Position numbers and translations under genes: made by a program. 64,000 nt of DNA from an uncultured SAR86 cluster bacterium (GTDB lineage Bacteria > Pseudomonadota > Gammaproteobacteria > Magnimaribacterales > Magnimaribacteraceae): contig CACGNN010000004.1 in assembly GCA_902574355.1 (NCBI GenBank), forward strand, positions 1-64,000, read 5' to 3'. Of this stretch, positions 26,941-36,376 are shown piece by piece. The notes below the pieces were generated by a model. That model was not told the DNA's origin, ran no database searches, and saw only the letters and a program-made list of their open reading frames with translations. Every line of letters starts with the position of its first letter. The first letter of the stretch is position 1.

Positions 26941-27813
26941 TTAAGTTATTTTGGAAACTTTAATTCTCTTGATCCTTCTTCTTTCCAGTGAATTTATTAC
27001 AAAGCGCCAGCCTTCTATATTGATAGCATCGTTTGGCTTGGGAAACCTCGCAAAATGATGCATTACTATACCGCCTAAAGTATCAAAATCTTTATCACTA
27101 AGAGAAGAACCAAAATTTTCATTGAAAACATCTATTGGAGTGAGCGCAGATACAAGATATTCATCTTGAGCAATTTCTTTTATTAGTGTGCCAGCGTCTT
27201 TATCGTGTTCATCTTCTATCTCACCAACAATTTCTTCTAAAACATCTTCGATTGTTACAATTCCAGTAATATCCCCATATTCGTCAAGCACTATGGCCAT
27301 ATGATTTCTTCCTGCTCTTAATTCATCAAGTAATATATTCAATTTTTTGCTCTCAGGGATCAGTATTGCAGGTCTAATAAGCTTGGAAAGTTCAAAGTTA
27401 TCTAAATTTTCAGAAGATAAGAAGGGCAGGAGGTCTTTTGCTAATAAAATACCTTCAATTTTGTCACTCTCTGAGTTTATAACCGGAAATCTAGAATGGC
27501 TTGATTTAATAACTCTAGGCAAGAAGTCTTGCGGCTTCTCATTTCTTTCAACAAAAACTACTTGTGGCCTTGGAATCATTACATCCCTTACTTGGTCTGT
27601 AGAGACTCTTAGTGCTCCTTCAATCATGTTCAGAGTACCTTTCTCAAGCACACCTCTCTCGCTTGAATCTCTTATGGATCCAGCAAGTTCTTGTTTATTC
27701 TGGGGTTTATAGGAGAAATTTTGATAAATTTCTTTTATTTTGTCTTTTATTCTTTTCCTAAGGCCGAGCTCACTAGACTCAGCTAAAATACTTGGGGGCT
27801 CGTCGTTCATCAA
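26941..27813 (-). CDS. corC: CBS-domain CorC/YbeX family protein
   Basis: The 290-residue cytoplasmic protein has a short N-terminal region, a CBS-domain pair (MIPRPQVVFVERN... and LDEYGDITGIVTIEDVLEEIVG) and a C-terminal CorC/HlyC transporter-associated domain (FDTLGGIVMHHFARFPKP). In E. coli YbeX/CorC is linked to magnesium/cobalt homeostasis and to ribosome metabolism. It sits between ybeY and lnt as in other proteobacteria. Confidence 0.94.
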   Translation of the reverse strand: MMNDEPPSILAESSELGLRKRIKDKIKEIYQNFSYKPQNKQELAGSIRDSSERGVLEKGTLNMIEGALRVSTDQVRDVMIPRPQVVFVERNEKPQDFLPRVIKSSHSRFPVINSESDKIEGILLAKDLLPFLSSENLDNFELSKLIRPAILIPESKKLNILLDELRAGRNHMAIVLDEYGDITGIVTIEDVLEEIVGEIEDEHDKDAGTLIKEIAQDEYLVSALTPIDVFNENFGSSLSDKDFDTLGGIVMHHFARFPKPNDAINIEGWRFVINSLERRRIKRIKVSKIT

Positions 27814-27851
27814 CGCCTCACTTCATAAACACACACACATCTTAATTTGTT

Positions 27852-28319
27852 TCAATAGGGATTCGCAATACCTATTTTTTTCAAAGCTTCTACTTCAATA
27901 TTTTCCATAACCTCAGCCGAGCTATCATCTGAGTGATCATGTCCTGTTAGATGAAGTAAAGAGTGAAGGATGATGTGGAATAAATGACTTTGTTTTTCTT
28001 TATTTTGATCATTAGCTTCACTTTTTATAATTTCAGGACATATGGCAATTTCTCCTAATAATTCATCATCAAGAGTAGATTCTTGAGGAGGGAAAGATAG
28101 AACATTTGTTGGCCTGTCTTTATTAAGAAATCTAAAATTCAATTCCTTGATCTCAGGTTTAGATATGAATCTAATATTTACAGATTTTTTAAAAAATAAA
28201 CTTTCTAGGCTTGGTTCTGTGCCGATTAAAAGTTGTATTAAACTTGAGATATCTTCTTCTGTGCAAGACAGTCCCTCAAGATCTCCAGAAATAAAAATAT
28301 TAGAACTGGAAGATATCAC
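27852..28319 (-). CDS. ybeY: endoribonuclease YbeY (rRNA maturation)
   Basis: YbeY is a zinc-dependent RNase in 16S rRNA 3' maturation and ribosome quality control. The 155-residue protein has the metal motif HSLLHLTGHDH (H-x3-H-x5-H) and the upstream LNFRFLNKDRPTNVLSFP. It abuts phoH directly (stop of phoH and start of ybeY adjacent), as is typical. Confidence 0.96.
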   Translation of the reverse strand: MISSSSNIFISGDLEGLSCTEEDISSLIQLLIGTEPSLESLFFKKSVNIRFISKPEIKELNFRFLNKDRPTNVLSFPPQESTLDDELLGEIAICPEIIKSEANDQNKEKQSHLFHIILHSLLHLTGHDHSDDSSAEVMENIEVEALKKIGIANPY

Positions 28320-29264
28320 TTAATTAACAAACTTAGCGTAAGCCTCAACAATTTTTTGAACCAGACCATGACGTACAACATCTTTTGATTCAAACTCTAC
28401 TAATCCAATATCATCAACAGATTTTAATACTTCCAAAGAATGGACCAAACCAGAGAGTGTGTTTTTAGGTAAGTCTATTTGAGTTATGTCTCCCGTGATA
28501 ACGACTTTCGAACCAAAACCAAATCTTGTAAGAAACATTTTCATTTGCTCTACTGTTGCGTTTTGACTCTCATCAAGAATGATGAACGAATTGTTTAATG
28601 TTCTACCTCTCATAAAAGCCAAAGGTACAACTTCAATTATATTCCGCTCTATAAGCTGAGTAGTTTCTTTGTAGCCCAACATCTGAAATAACGCATCGTA
28701 AAGAGGTCTCAAGTAAGGATCAACTTTTTGGCTTAAGTCTCCAGGTAAAAAACCAAGCTTTTCTCCGGCCTCCACTGCAGGACGCACTAACAAGATCTTT
28801 TCAACTTCGCCTCTTGTAAACTGCTCCACAGCCAGAGCTACGGCTAAAAATGTTTTTCCTGTACCAGCTGGTCCTATTCCAAAAGTTAAGACCTTTTTTC
28901 TAATGGTCTCAACATAATGCTCTTGGCTGCCATAATTAGCTGCAACTATCAGGTTAGGTGTTTTAATTATCTGTCTAGCTGAAGTTTCTTTTTTAATATT
29001 TTTTAAATCATTCATTCCTTTTCTTAAATATAAGTGAACTTCTTCTGAACTAATAGTTTTATTCTGATCAAGATCATCATAAATTCTTAGGATGATATTT
29101 TTAGCTATCTGCGCGCTTGAGGTTTCTCCTTTAATTCTAAAGCTTGCACCTCTATTTAAGATTTTTATTCCCAGTTCTTCTTCAATTTGCTTAAGAATTG
29201 AATTAGTTGGCCCACATAAGTCACTTATTTTTTCGTGATTTACCGGCTCTAAGTGAAATTTCAT
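28320..29264 (-). CDS. ybeZ: PhoH-like ATPase (YbeZ)
   Basis: This 314-residue protein has an N-terminal KH-like/RNA-binding segment and a PhoH ATPase domain with Walker A FGIGPAGTGKTFLAVALA and Walker B FIILDESQNAT, plus GDITQIDLP. PhoH-like ATPases may have helicase activity and function with YbeY. It is co-transcribed between miaB and ybeY. Length is slightly shorter than E. coli YbeZ (about 350) at the N-terminus. Confidence 0.95.
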   Translation of the reverse strand: MKFHLEPVNHEKISDLCGPTNSILKQIEEELGIKILNRGASFRIKGETSSAQIAKNIILRIYDDLDQNKTISSEEVHLYLRKGMNDLKNIKKETSARQIIKTPNLIVAANYGSQEHYVETIRKKVLTFGIGPAGTGKTFLAVALAVEQFTRGEVEKILLVRPAVEAGEKLGFLPGDLSQKVDPYLRPLYDALFQMLGYKETTQLIERNIIEVVPLAFMRGRTLNNSFIILDESQNATVEQMKMFLTRFGFGSKVVITGDITQIDLPKNTLSGLVHSLEVLKSVDDIGLVEFESKDVVRHGLVQKIVEAYAKFVN

Positions 29265-29281
29265 TAAATAGTTTAATTGAG

Positions 29282-30607
29282 CTATGCAGCTACACCTCGT
29301 AAAGATTTATTTTTGGCCTCTACAATTTCTATATCAACTATTTTACCAATCATTGATTGATCTGAGCATGAAAAGATAACCACTTTATTATTTTCAGTAC
29401 GAGCCTGGAACTCTCCTGGATTCTTCTTGGAAACTCCCGTGACGAGACATTTTCTTGTCTCACCAACCATTTTTCTACTTATATTTAATGCTGAGTTTTC
29501 TAATTTATGCTGAAGAACTGAAAGCCTATTCTTCTTTTCTTCAAGAGGTACATCATCCTCCAAATCTTTTGCTGTTGTGTTAGGACGTGGGCTATAAATA
29601 AAACTAAAAGATTCATCGTAACCAACCCGATCAACTAGATCCAAGGTATCCAAGAAGTCATCTTCAGTTTCTCCAGGAAATCCAACTATGAAGTCAGAAG
29701 ATATGCTAATGCCTTTTCTGGCGGTTTTTAATTTTTCAATTATCTCAAGGTAGTCGTCTCTGGTATGTCTGCGTCTCATCTTCTCTAAAATAGAATTCGA
29801 ACCACTCTGGACTGGCAGATGAACATAACTAATTAACTCTGGCACTTCTAAATATATATCAATTAGATCTTGACCGAACTCAAAAGGATGAGAGGTTGTA
29901 AATTGAATTCTTTGAATACCTTCTATTTGAGCTGAGGCTCTTATTAAATTTGTTAATCCAAGTCCTTTTGTCTTTAGCTTTGAATCTCGATACGAATTAA
30001 CATTTTGGCCAAGCAAGTTTATTTCTTTGACACCTTGCAAGGACAACCCTTTAATTTCTTTGAGGATGTCATCTATAGGTCTGCTTATTTCATGACCTCT
30101 TGTGTGAGGCACTACACAAAATGAGCAATACTTATTGCAACCTTCCATGATTGAAACAAATGCAGTTGGTCCATCAATATTTTGTTCTGGAAGAAAATCA
30201 AATTTTTCTGTCTTTGGAAAGGTTATATCCACAGAGGCAGGCTTAGCTTCAGTAATATCTTTATAAAGATCAGGAACTCTATGGATTGTTTGAGGACCGA
30301 AAACTAAGTCAACTTGAGGCGCTCTCTTTATTATATTCTCTCCTTCCTGACTTGCCACGCAACCTCCAACTCCTATTTTTAAATTAGGATTTTTTTCTTT
30401 TAATTTTTTCCATCTGCCTAACTGATGAAAAACTTTTTCTTGGGCTTTTTCACGAATTGAACAAGTATTTAAAAGTATCAGGTCTGCTTCCTCTTCGTTT
30501 TGCGTAGTTTCAAACCCATGACTATCACCAAGTAAGTCTCGCATCCTTGAGGAGTCATATTCGTTCATTTGACATCCGTGGGTCTTGATAAAAAGTTTCT
30601 TGGCCAT
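29282..30607 (-). CDS. miaB: tRNA-2-methylthio-N6-dimethylallyladenosine synthase
   Basis: MiaB is a radical-SAM methylthiotransferase acting at A37 of tRNAs. The 441-residue protein has three N-terminal cluster cysteines ([24 protein letters not shown]), the radical-SAM CxxxCxxC in [16 protein letters not shown], and a C-terminal TRAM domain. It is the first gene of the minus-strand operon and is divergent from the DUF1820 gene across a 59-bp spacer. Confidence 0.97.
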   Translation of the reverse strand: MAKKLFIKTHGCQMNEYDSSRMRDLLGDSHGFETTQNEEEADLILLNTCSIREKAQEKVFHQLGRWKKLKEKNPNLKIGVGGCVASQEGENIIKRAPQVDLVFGPQTIHRVPDLYKDITEAKPASVDITFPKTEKFDFLPEQNIDGPTAFVSIMEGCNKYCSFCVVPHTRGHEISRPIDDILKEIKGLSLQGVKEINLLGQNVNSYRDSKLKTKGLGLTNLIRASAQIEGIQRIQFTTSHPFEFGQDLIDIYLEVPELISYVHLPVQSGSNSILEKMRRRHTRDDYLEIIEKLKTARKGISISSDFIVGFPGETEDDFLDTLDLVDRVGYDESFSFIYSPRPNTTAKDLEDDVPLEEKKNRLSVLQHKLENSALNISRKMVGETRKCLVTGVSKKNPGEFQARTENNKVVIFSCSDQSMIGKIVDIEIVEAKNKSLRGVAA

Positions 30608-30666
30608 ATATATTTAATATCTTTAATGAGTACTATAGTTTAAATCTATAAAAGGCAGGGATTGTA

Positions 30667-30993
30667 ATGGCAAAAAAAGGAATCTACAAAGTAGTATTTG
30701 TTCAATTGGGTGAAATCTATGAGGTTTATGCTGAGGCCATTTACCAAAGTGACATGTATGGATTTATAGAAGTCGAGGAATATATATTCGATCAAAAGTC
30801 ACAAATTGTTGTGGATACAAGTGAAGAAAAACTAAAAAACGAATTCAAAGGTGTTCAAAGAAGTTATATACCTATAAATTGCATAATGAGAATTGATGAA
30901 GTGGATAAGAAGGGTACAGCAAAAATAACTTCGAGTGATTCGGCAAAAATTATGCCCATTTCCAATCCTGCTTTTCAAGGACCTGATAAATAA
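30667..30993 (+). CDS. DUF1820 family protein
   Basis: The 108-residue cytoplasmic protein starts MAKKGIYKVVFVQLGEIYEVYA and has the core GFIEVEEYIFD and YIPINCIMRIDEV, which match the DUF1820 family, widespread in gammaproteobacteria. These are small beta-rich proteins with no known function. No signal peptide or membrane segment is seen. It is monocistronic, convergent with orn with a 2-nt gap. Confidence 0.8.
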   Translation: MAKKGIYKVVFVQLGEIYEVYAEAIYQSDMYGFIEVEEYIFDQKSQIVVDTSEEKLKNEFKGVQRSYIPINCIMRIDEVDKKGTAKITSSDSAKIMPISNPAFQGPDK

Positions 30994-30995
30994 AT

Positions 30996-31547
30996 TTATT
31001 GAACAAAGAATTTATCTCGGTAAAACTTCAACTCTTGAATTGACTCAAGCACATCTTCCATAGCTCTATGTCCGCCACTTTTTTTAAAACCATCAAGCAG
31101 CTCGGGATTCCATCTCTTAATAAGTTCTTTTATTGAGCTAACGTCAACGTTTCTGTAATGAAAAAAAGCATCCAGCTCTGGCATATATCTTCTTAGAAAA
31201 CGCCTATCATGAGAAATAGAGTTGCCACATAATGGTGATCTTCCTTTCTCGGCATGCATAGACAAAAATTCAAGTGTTTGTTTCTGTGCCTCTTCGATGG
31301 TTATATTTGTGACTTTTAGGCTTTCAACTAGTCCAGATTTTGTATGCTGATTAGTGTTCCAATCATCCATATTGTCAATGAACTCCATTGGTTGCTGAAT
31401 CACGAGGTTTGGTCCTTCAATTATTTCTGATAGGTCATGATTAGTAATCGCTGTGGCAATTTCAATAACTCTTTCCGAATCTGGGTCTAAACCCGTCATT
31501 TCTAAATCTAGCCAAACTAGGGTAGGATATTTCTTTTTATCTGACAT
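30996..31547 (-). CDS. orn: oligoribonuclease
   Basis: Orn degrades di- to pentanucleotides, including pGpG from cyclic-di-GMP turnover. The 183-residue DEDDh exonuclease shows WLDLEMTGLDP (Asp, Glu), HDRRF (Asp) and HRAMEDV (catalytic His and Asp). Length is normal. It is divergent from the lipoprotein gene at 31587. Confidence 0.97.
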   Translation of the reverse strand: MSDKKKYPTLVWLDLEMTGLDPDSERVIEIATAITNHDLSEIIEGPNLVIQQPMEFIDNMDDWNTNQHTKSGLVESLKVTNITIEEAQKQTLEFLSMHAEKGRSPLCGNSISHDRRFLRRYMPELDAFFHYRNVDVSSIKELIKRWNPELLDGFKKSGGHRAMEDVLESIQELKFYRDKFFVQ

Positions 31548-31586
31548 TTCCGACAGAATTTTAACTGCAATTTACAATAACCCCTA

Positions 31587-32435
31587 GTGATGGTTAGAAA
31601 TATTTATAAGTTTTATTTACTTTCCCTAATGATCTTTTCAATGAGTTCATGCTCAATTGCAGGATCATGGGTTTACGAGAGATTAGATAATTATTTGGCT
31701 GATTATTTCAAGGAATTTGCTAATTTCACACAAGAGCAAGATGAAGAAATAGAAATTATTTCAAAAGAATTTATAAATTGGTTTAGTGAAAATGAACTTA
31801 GCAAAGTAAAAGTTATTCTAGAAAAATTAAAAAATATAAATTTACAAAATCCTGAGAAAGAAATTAGTTCTATTTATAAGGATGCAGAAGGAATTTTTAC
31901 AAGATCAAATTTCTATTTCAAATCACCCATAATAAGCTTCACTAAGGAAATAAATGAAGTGCAAATAGACGAGATAGGATCTCATTTTAGAGAACTTAGA
32001 GAGAAAAGGAAAAAAGAGAGATTAGAGAATAGTTATAGCTTAATAGAAAACTATATTTCTGGATTTGATCGAGTAGGTATCAAACTTAGAGATGATCAGA
32101 TAGATGAAATAAACTTGAAATTAGAGAATCACATTGAAGTAAGGGAAGAATGGTCTAATCTTCAAGAACAATGGATAGAGGAGTTTATTCAACTTCTAAA
32201 AAATAATAAGTCTTCGGATTACGAAGCAAAAATGTCGGCATACCTAGATTCTCTTGAAGAACTAGGAGAAGAAAAGTTTAGAGAAAAGATTGATAAGAAT
32301 GAGTTACTTGCACAAGAAATCATTAGCTTTGTCTTTAAATCAAGCAATGAAAAACAAATAGATAGTTTCAATAGAAGCATAGAAGTTTATTTAAAGTCTA
32401 TAAACAGAATATTATCTAAGAGACAGGTTAATTAA
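31587..32435 (+). CDS. DUF6279-type lipoprotein
   Basis: The 282-residue protein begins with a signal peptide and lipobox (SMSSC, Cys at about residue 22), followed by SWVYERLDNYLADYF, a start seen in DUF6279 lipoproteins. The rest is charged, predicted helical, rich in Glu and Lys. Two Met codons begin the frame; either could be used. It precedes ubiE by 32 nt but seems functionally unrelated. Function is not known. Confidence 0.72.
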   Translation: MMVRNIYKFYLLSLMIFSMSSCSIAGSWVYERLDNYLADYFKEFANFTQEQDEEIEIISKEFINWFSENELSKVKVILEKLKNINLQNPEKEISSIYKDAEGIFTRSNFYFKSPIISFTKEINEVQIDEIGSHFRELREKRKKERLENSYSLIENYISGFDRVGIKLRDDQIDEINLKLENHIEVREEWSNLQEQWIEEFIQLLKNNKSSDYEAKMSAYLDSLEELGEEKFREKIDKNELLAQEIISFVFKSSNEKQIDSFNRSIEVYLKSINRILSKRQVN

Positions 32436-32467
32436 TTCGGCATGAGATAAAATGCACAAGTATTTTT

Positions 32468-33232
32468 ATGAAAGAAAAAAATAAAAATAAAACGAGCTTT
32501 GGTTTTAAAGAAGTAGATTCTGATAAGAAAGCAGATCTTGTAGGCAGTGTCTTTGATACGGTTTCAAAGAATTATGACCTAATGAATGATCTTATGTCCT
32601 TTGGGATACACAGACTTTGGAAGAAAGTAACTATTGAGACATCTGGAATTAAAGACGACTTTATAGTGCTAGATCTTGCAGGCGGTACGGGGGATATGGT
32701 TAAGCTAATGCGAGATAAGATTTCTGAGAAAGGGACTTTGATTCTCAGTGATATCAATGCTTCAATGCTAAATGAGGGAAGAAACCGATTAATTGATGAA
32801 GGTGTAGAGGATGTACATGCTGCCCAAATAGATGCTCAATTTCTTCCTTTTAAAGACAATACATTTGATCTAATCACAATAGCATTTGGGCTTAGAAATG
32901 TTACTGAAAAAGAAACTGCTCTTGGATCTATTCACAAAGCATTAAAACCGGGTGGGAAACTAATTATCTTAGAATTCTCAAAACCACAAAATGAAGTTTT
33001 TAGAGAAATATACGATCTTTTCTCTTTCGAAGTTATACCAAAAATTGGAGAAATTATTGCACAAACTGAAGAAAGCTATAGATATCTAGCCGAATCAATA
33101 AGGATGCATCCTACTCAAGAAGAATTAAAAAAAATGTTAGAAGAGATAGGCTTTTCAAAATGTAAATATGAAAATTTAACTAATGGCATAGTGGCAATTC
33201 ATTCTGGTCAAAAAGGAATGCTGGATGTTTAG
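32468..33232 (+). CDS. ubiE: ubiquinone/menaquinone C-methyltransferase UbiE
   Basis: UbiE methylates C2 of the ubiquinone ring (and demethylmenaquinone). The 254-residue protein shows the SAM-binding motif LDLAGGTGDMV, FGFKEVDSDKKADLV near the N-terminus, IAFGLRNVTEKE and LEFSKPQNE, all family signatures. It overlaps ubiB by 8 nt. The ubiJ gene that often separates ubiE from ubiB is absent. Confidence 0.97.
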   Translation: MKEKNKNKTSFGFKEVDSDKKADLVGSVFDTVSKNYDLMNDLMSFGIHRLWKKVTIETSGIKDDFIVLDLAGGTGDMVKLMRDKISEKGTLILSDINASMLNEGRNRLIDEGVEDVHAAQIDAQFLPFKDNTFDLITIAFGLRNVTEKETALGSIHKALKPGGKLIILEFSKPQNEVFREIYDLFSFEVIPKIGEIIAQTEESYRYLAESIRMHPTQEELKKMLEEIGFSKCKYENLTNGIVAIHSGQKGMLDV

Positions 33233-34778
33233 AGATTCTCTCAGACTCTTTAAAATCATTCATACTTTGCTAAAAGCTCGCCTAGACAAGGAAGTTGATA
33301 CATTCTCAAAACCAAAAATCGTTTCATTTCTTCTTTTTATATCTCCCTGGCGCCTCTATCAATCCAAAAAAGAGCCCGGAGAAAGACTTCGTTTTGCATT
33401 AGAAGATTTAGGCCCAATTTTTATAAAGTTCGGTCAACTTTTATCTACAAGACCAGATGTAGTTCCAGGAGAGATTGCTAAAAGTCTAAAAGTTCTTCAA
33501 GACGATCTGCCTCATTTCTCTGAGAAGCAGGCCATTGAGATTATTGAAAAAGAGATAAATTGTGAAATTATTTCAATCTTTAAAGACTTTAATCCCACAC
33601 CTTTAGCAGCTGCATCGATAGCACAGGTTTATTCGGCAACACTTAAAGAAAATAACAAAGAAGTTGTGATTAAGGTTGTTAGGCCGGGAATAAAAAAAAT
33701 TATCCAAACAGATGTATCTCTTATGAAAAGAATTGCCGCATTTTCGGAGCGGCGATTTAAAGATGCGAAAAGATTGCAACTTTCAAGATTAGTGGACGAA
33801 TACGAATCTGTAATTCTAGCAGAGTTAGACATGAGATTAGAGTCATCGAATATAAAACAAACCAGAAGAAACTTTGAAGGCAATAATCTCCTTTATGTGC
33901 CTGAAGTGTATCTTGATTACTGTACTGAAAATTTACTGGTCATGGAAAAAATTGAGGGTATTCCAGTTGATCGCATAGAGAACCTTAATGATCTTGGTGT
34001 AGACTTAAGATTAGTAGCAGAAAGAGGTGTTGAGATCTTTCTAAAACAAGTGTTTATTGATAACTTTTTCCATGCTGACATGCATCCTGGTAATATATTC
34101 ATTGACGCCAAAAATCCGTCAGACCCCGCATATGTTGCTGTTGACTACGCAATTGTTGGTTCACTAAGCGAAGAAGAGCAATATCAGATAGGAAGAATGT
34201 TAGTTGCTGTTATAGCAAGAGATTTTAAGGAAGTAGCAAACATATTAATTGAATCAAAATGGGTGAATCCAGACACAAGATTAAGTGACCTAGAAAACAC
34301 TATCAGGGCAGCATGTGAACCTATTTTTGATCAGCCGATGGAAAAAATAAACTTTGGTGAGATGCTTCTATTTATATTTGATTCAGCCAGAAGATTTGAT
34401 TTAAGGATGCAACCATCCTTGATGCTTCTCCAGAAAACATTAGTGAATATTGAAGGTTTAGGTAAACAACTGTATCCAGCCTTAGATTTCTGGTCTATAG
34501 CAAACCCTTTCTTAAAAAATTGGATTTCGGAGAGGTATAACCCTAAGAAATTAACTGAGTGGGCTAAGAGAAATTCCTTAAGTTGGTTTGAAAAGGCTAG
34601 GAAATTTCCTGAAATAGCAGATACGGCTATAGAGCAGGTTTCAAGGTTAGAAGAATATCAAAATGCAAATGAAGAACGGCATAATCAGCTTATGCAAAAA
34701 ATCTATATACAAGGTAGAAATAATGGCATTATCCTTATAGTCTTAATCATTTGTTTATTCTTATTTATAGCTACCTAA
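33225..34778 (+). CDS. ubiB: atypical kinase UbiB, ubiquinone biosynthesis
   Basis: UbiB is an ADCK-type atypical kinase/ATPase that supports the ubiquinone biosynthesis complex. The 517-residue protein has the KxGQ motif (FIKFGQLLSTRPDV), the alanine-rich loop AAASIAQVYSA and the catalytic region FFHADMHPGNIF. A single C-terminal membrane anchor is clear (GIILIVLIICLFLFIAT). It is coupled to ubiE and 1 nt from hisE. Confidence 0.96.
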   Translation: MFRDSLRLFKIIHTLLKARLDKEVDTFSKPKIVSFLLFISPWRLYQSKKEPGERLRFALEDLGPIFIKFGQLLSTRPDVVPGEIAKSLKVLQDDLPHFSEKQAIEIIEKEINCEIISIFKDFNPTPLAAASIAQVYSATLKENNKEVVIKVVRPGIKKIIQTDVSLMKRIAAFSERRFKDAKRLQLSRLVDEYESVILAELDMRLESSNIKQTRRNFEGNNLLYVPEVYLDYCTENLLVMEKIEGIPVDRIENLNDLGVDLRLVAERGVEIFLKQVFIDNFFHADMHPGNIFIDAKNPSDPAYVAVDYAIVGSLSEEEQYQIGRMLVAVIARDFKEVANILIESKWVNPDTRLSDLENTIRAACEPIFDQPMEKINFGEMLLFIFDSARRFDLRMQPSLMLLQKTLVNIEGLGKQLYPALDFWSIANPFLKNWISERYNPKKLTEWAKRNSLSWFEKARKFPEIADTAIEQVSRLEEYQNANEERHNQLMQKIYIQGRNNGIILIVLIICLFLFIAT

Positions 34779-34779
34779 A

Positions 34780-35115
34780 ATGACCGAACAAGACTTGCTC
34801 AAAAAGCTCTTTCATATAATGGAGAAAAGGGTCGGCTCAATATCTAAAGACTCGTATGTAAAGTCTCTTTTGGATCAAGGAAAGGTAAAAATTAATGAAA
34901 AAGTACTCGAAGAGGCGCTCGAGCTACTAGAAGCAACAAATGATGTGTCAGTCGACAAGAATAAAAAAATAATTCATGAAACCGCAGATTTATGGTTTCA
35001 TACTATGGTCTTACTTTTGAATGAAGGTATTCATATAGACGATGTTCTAGAGGAACTAAATAATAGGCTTGGCATATCAGGGCACAAAGAAAAGAGTTCC
35101 AGAAAGAAAAAATAA
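34780..35115 (+). CDS. hisE: phosphoribosyl-ATP pyrophosphatase
   Basis: HisE hydrolyses phosphoribosyl-ATP to phosphoribosyl-AMP in histidine synthesis. The 111-residue protein has the MazG-like metal-binding segments LEEALELLEAT and HETADLWFHTMVLL, and a basic C-terminal end (KEKSSRKKK). In Pseudomonas hisI precedes hisE here; hisI is absent in this window. It lies between ubiB and tatA, 1 nt after ubiB, as expected for the ubiB-hisE-tatABC order. Confidence 0.88.
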   Translation: MTEQDLLKKLFHIMEKRVGSISKDSYVKSLLDQGKVKINEKVLEEALELLEATNDVSVDKNKKIIHETADLWFHTMVLLLNEGIHIDDVLEELNNRLGISGHKEKSSRKKK

Positions 35116-35125
35116 GGAGAAATAA

Positions 35126-35287
35126 ATGGGTATAGGCGGAATTAGCATATGGCAAATACTGATAATTTTAGTAATCGTGTTGCTTCTGTTTGGAGGCACT
35201 AAAAGGATTAAAAATTTGGGTTCAGACTTAGCCAATACAATTAAAAGCTTTAGGAAAACTCTTGATGAAGAAGACGATAAAAAATAA
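35126..35287 (+). CDS. tatA: twin-arginine translocase subunit TatA
   Basis: The 53-residue protein starts MGIGGISIWQILIILVIV, has one N-terminal membrane helix, the FGGTKRIKNLGSDL hinge/amphipathic helix, and an acidic-basic tail. TatA forms the pore-like oligomer for export of folded proteins. It is shorter than E. coli TatA (89) but within the short-TatA range. AAGGAG lies 6-7 nt upstream. Its stop overlaps the tatB start by one base. Confidence 0.95.
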   Translation: MGIGGISIWQILIILVIVLLLFGGTKRIKNLGSDLANTIKSFRKTLDEEDDKK

Positions 35288-35514
35288 TGTTCGACGTTGG
35301 TTTTTTTGAAATTTTAATAATTTTCGTTGTTGGAATTATTCTAATAGGTCCAGAAAAATTACCCGAAGTCTTAAAATATATATTTGTTACAGTAAGAAAG
35401 ATAAAAGATCAATTCAACGATGCTAAGGAAGAAGTATCAAAGACGCTTAACCTTGAAGAAGCTCTTCTTGATGAAAAAAATAAAGAAATATTAGAAGATC
35501 TTAAAGAAAGATAA
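35287..35514 (+). CDS. tatB: twin-arginine translocase subunit TatB
   Basis: The 75-residue protein has an N-terminal membrane helix (MFDVGFFEILIIFVVGIILIG), the conserved PEKLPEVLKYI after it, and an amphipathic charged tail. TatB joins TatC in binding twin-arginine signals. It is much shorter than E. coli TatB (171), as is common in compact genomes. Sits between tatA (1-nt overlap) and tatC (4 nt). Confidence 0.93.
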   Translation: MFDVGFFEILIIFVVGIILIGPEKLPEVLKYIFVTVRKIKDQFNDAKEEVSKTLNLEEALLDEKNKEILEDLKER

Positions 35515-35518
35515 TCTT

Positions 35519-36262
35519 ATGGAAGAAGCATCTCTTGTTGATCATCTAACAGAACTAAGAGTAAGACTTGTTAAATCAATAGTAGTTATAGCTAGTTGTT
35601 TTATTCTACTTATTTATTTTTCTAATGACATTTATCAGTTCTTGGCAGAGCCTTTGCAAAAATTCTTACCTTCTAATTCTTCCATGATTGCTACTGAAGT
35701 AGCCTCTCCATTCCTAGCGCCTCTAAAATTAACTCTATTTGTTTCACTTATGATTTCCATGCCTTATTTTTTTTCTCAAATATGGGGGTTCGTAGCACCA
35801 GCTTTGTACAAACAAGAAAAGAATCTGAGCTTCTCTTTATTATTTTCAAGTGTTGTACTTTTCTATTTAGGTATTGTCTTTACCTATTTTTTAATTTTAC
35901 CAATTGTCTTTAGCTTCTTTACTTCGTCAGCTCCAGAAGGTGTTTTGGTTATGACAGATATTAATAGTTACCTAGGTTTCGTGTTAGGAATGATGTTTGC
36001 TTTTGCCATTGCGTTTGAAATCCCTATTTTAATATTTCTCTTAATATGGAGTGGCGTATCCACATCGGCAAGTTTATCTAAAAGAAGACCTTACATAATA
36101 GTAGGATGCTTTGTAGTTGGTATGCTAATAACTCCTCCAGATGTAATTTCTCAAACTTTGCTTGCAGTGCCGGCTTGGCTTCTTTTTGAATTAGGCCTTT
36201 TAATATCTACATTAATTTTAGAAAGCAGAGCAGCTACAGAAGATAAGAAAGAAGGAGAATAG
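35519..36262 (+). CDS. tatC: twin-arginine translocase subunit TatC
   Basis: The 247-residue protein is a six-helix inner-membrane protein. It opens SLVDHLTELRVRLVKS (the conserved HLxELRxR) and contains FFSQIWGFVAPALYKQEK and the late TPPDVISQ, all TatC signatures. TatC recognises Tat signal peptides. A plausible client is encoded nearby: the aminotransferase at 37234 has a clear twin-arginine signal. Confidence 0.97.
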   Translation: MEEASLVDHLTELRVRLVKSIVVIASCFILLIYFSNDIYQFLAEPLQKFLPSNSSMIATEVASPFLAPLKLTLFVSLMISMPYFFSQIWGFVAPALYKQEKNLSFSLLFSSVVLFYLGIVFTYFLILPIVFSFFTSSAPEGVLVMTDINSYLGFVLGMMFAFAIAFEIPILIFLLIWSGVSTSASLSKRRPYIIVGCFVVGMLITPPDVISQTLLAVPAWLLFELGLLISTLILESRAATEDKKEGE

Positions 36263-36282
36263 ATTGCAAAATAGCCTCATAA

Positions 36283-36320
36283 AAGGTCATTCTTTTCGAG
36301 AAAGTACTCTTATGACCCTT
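36283..36320. repeat. inverted repeat between tatC and the permease gene
   Basis: AAGGTCAT (36283-36290) pairs with ATGACCCTT (36312-36320, one bulge), and the interior CTTTTCGAGAAAG can form a second small stem. There is no T-run, so this is a weak terminator at best; it might be a structured leader or a binding site for the downstream permease gene. Confidence 0.45.
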
Positions 36321-36376
36321 AATGTTTCATATAAAGACAGATATATGGCATGTGGATTGCATGAACTTAAGCGTGT

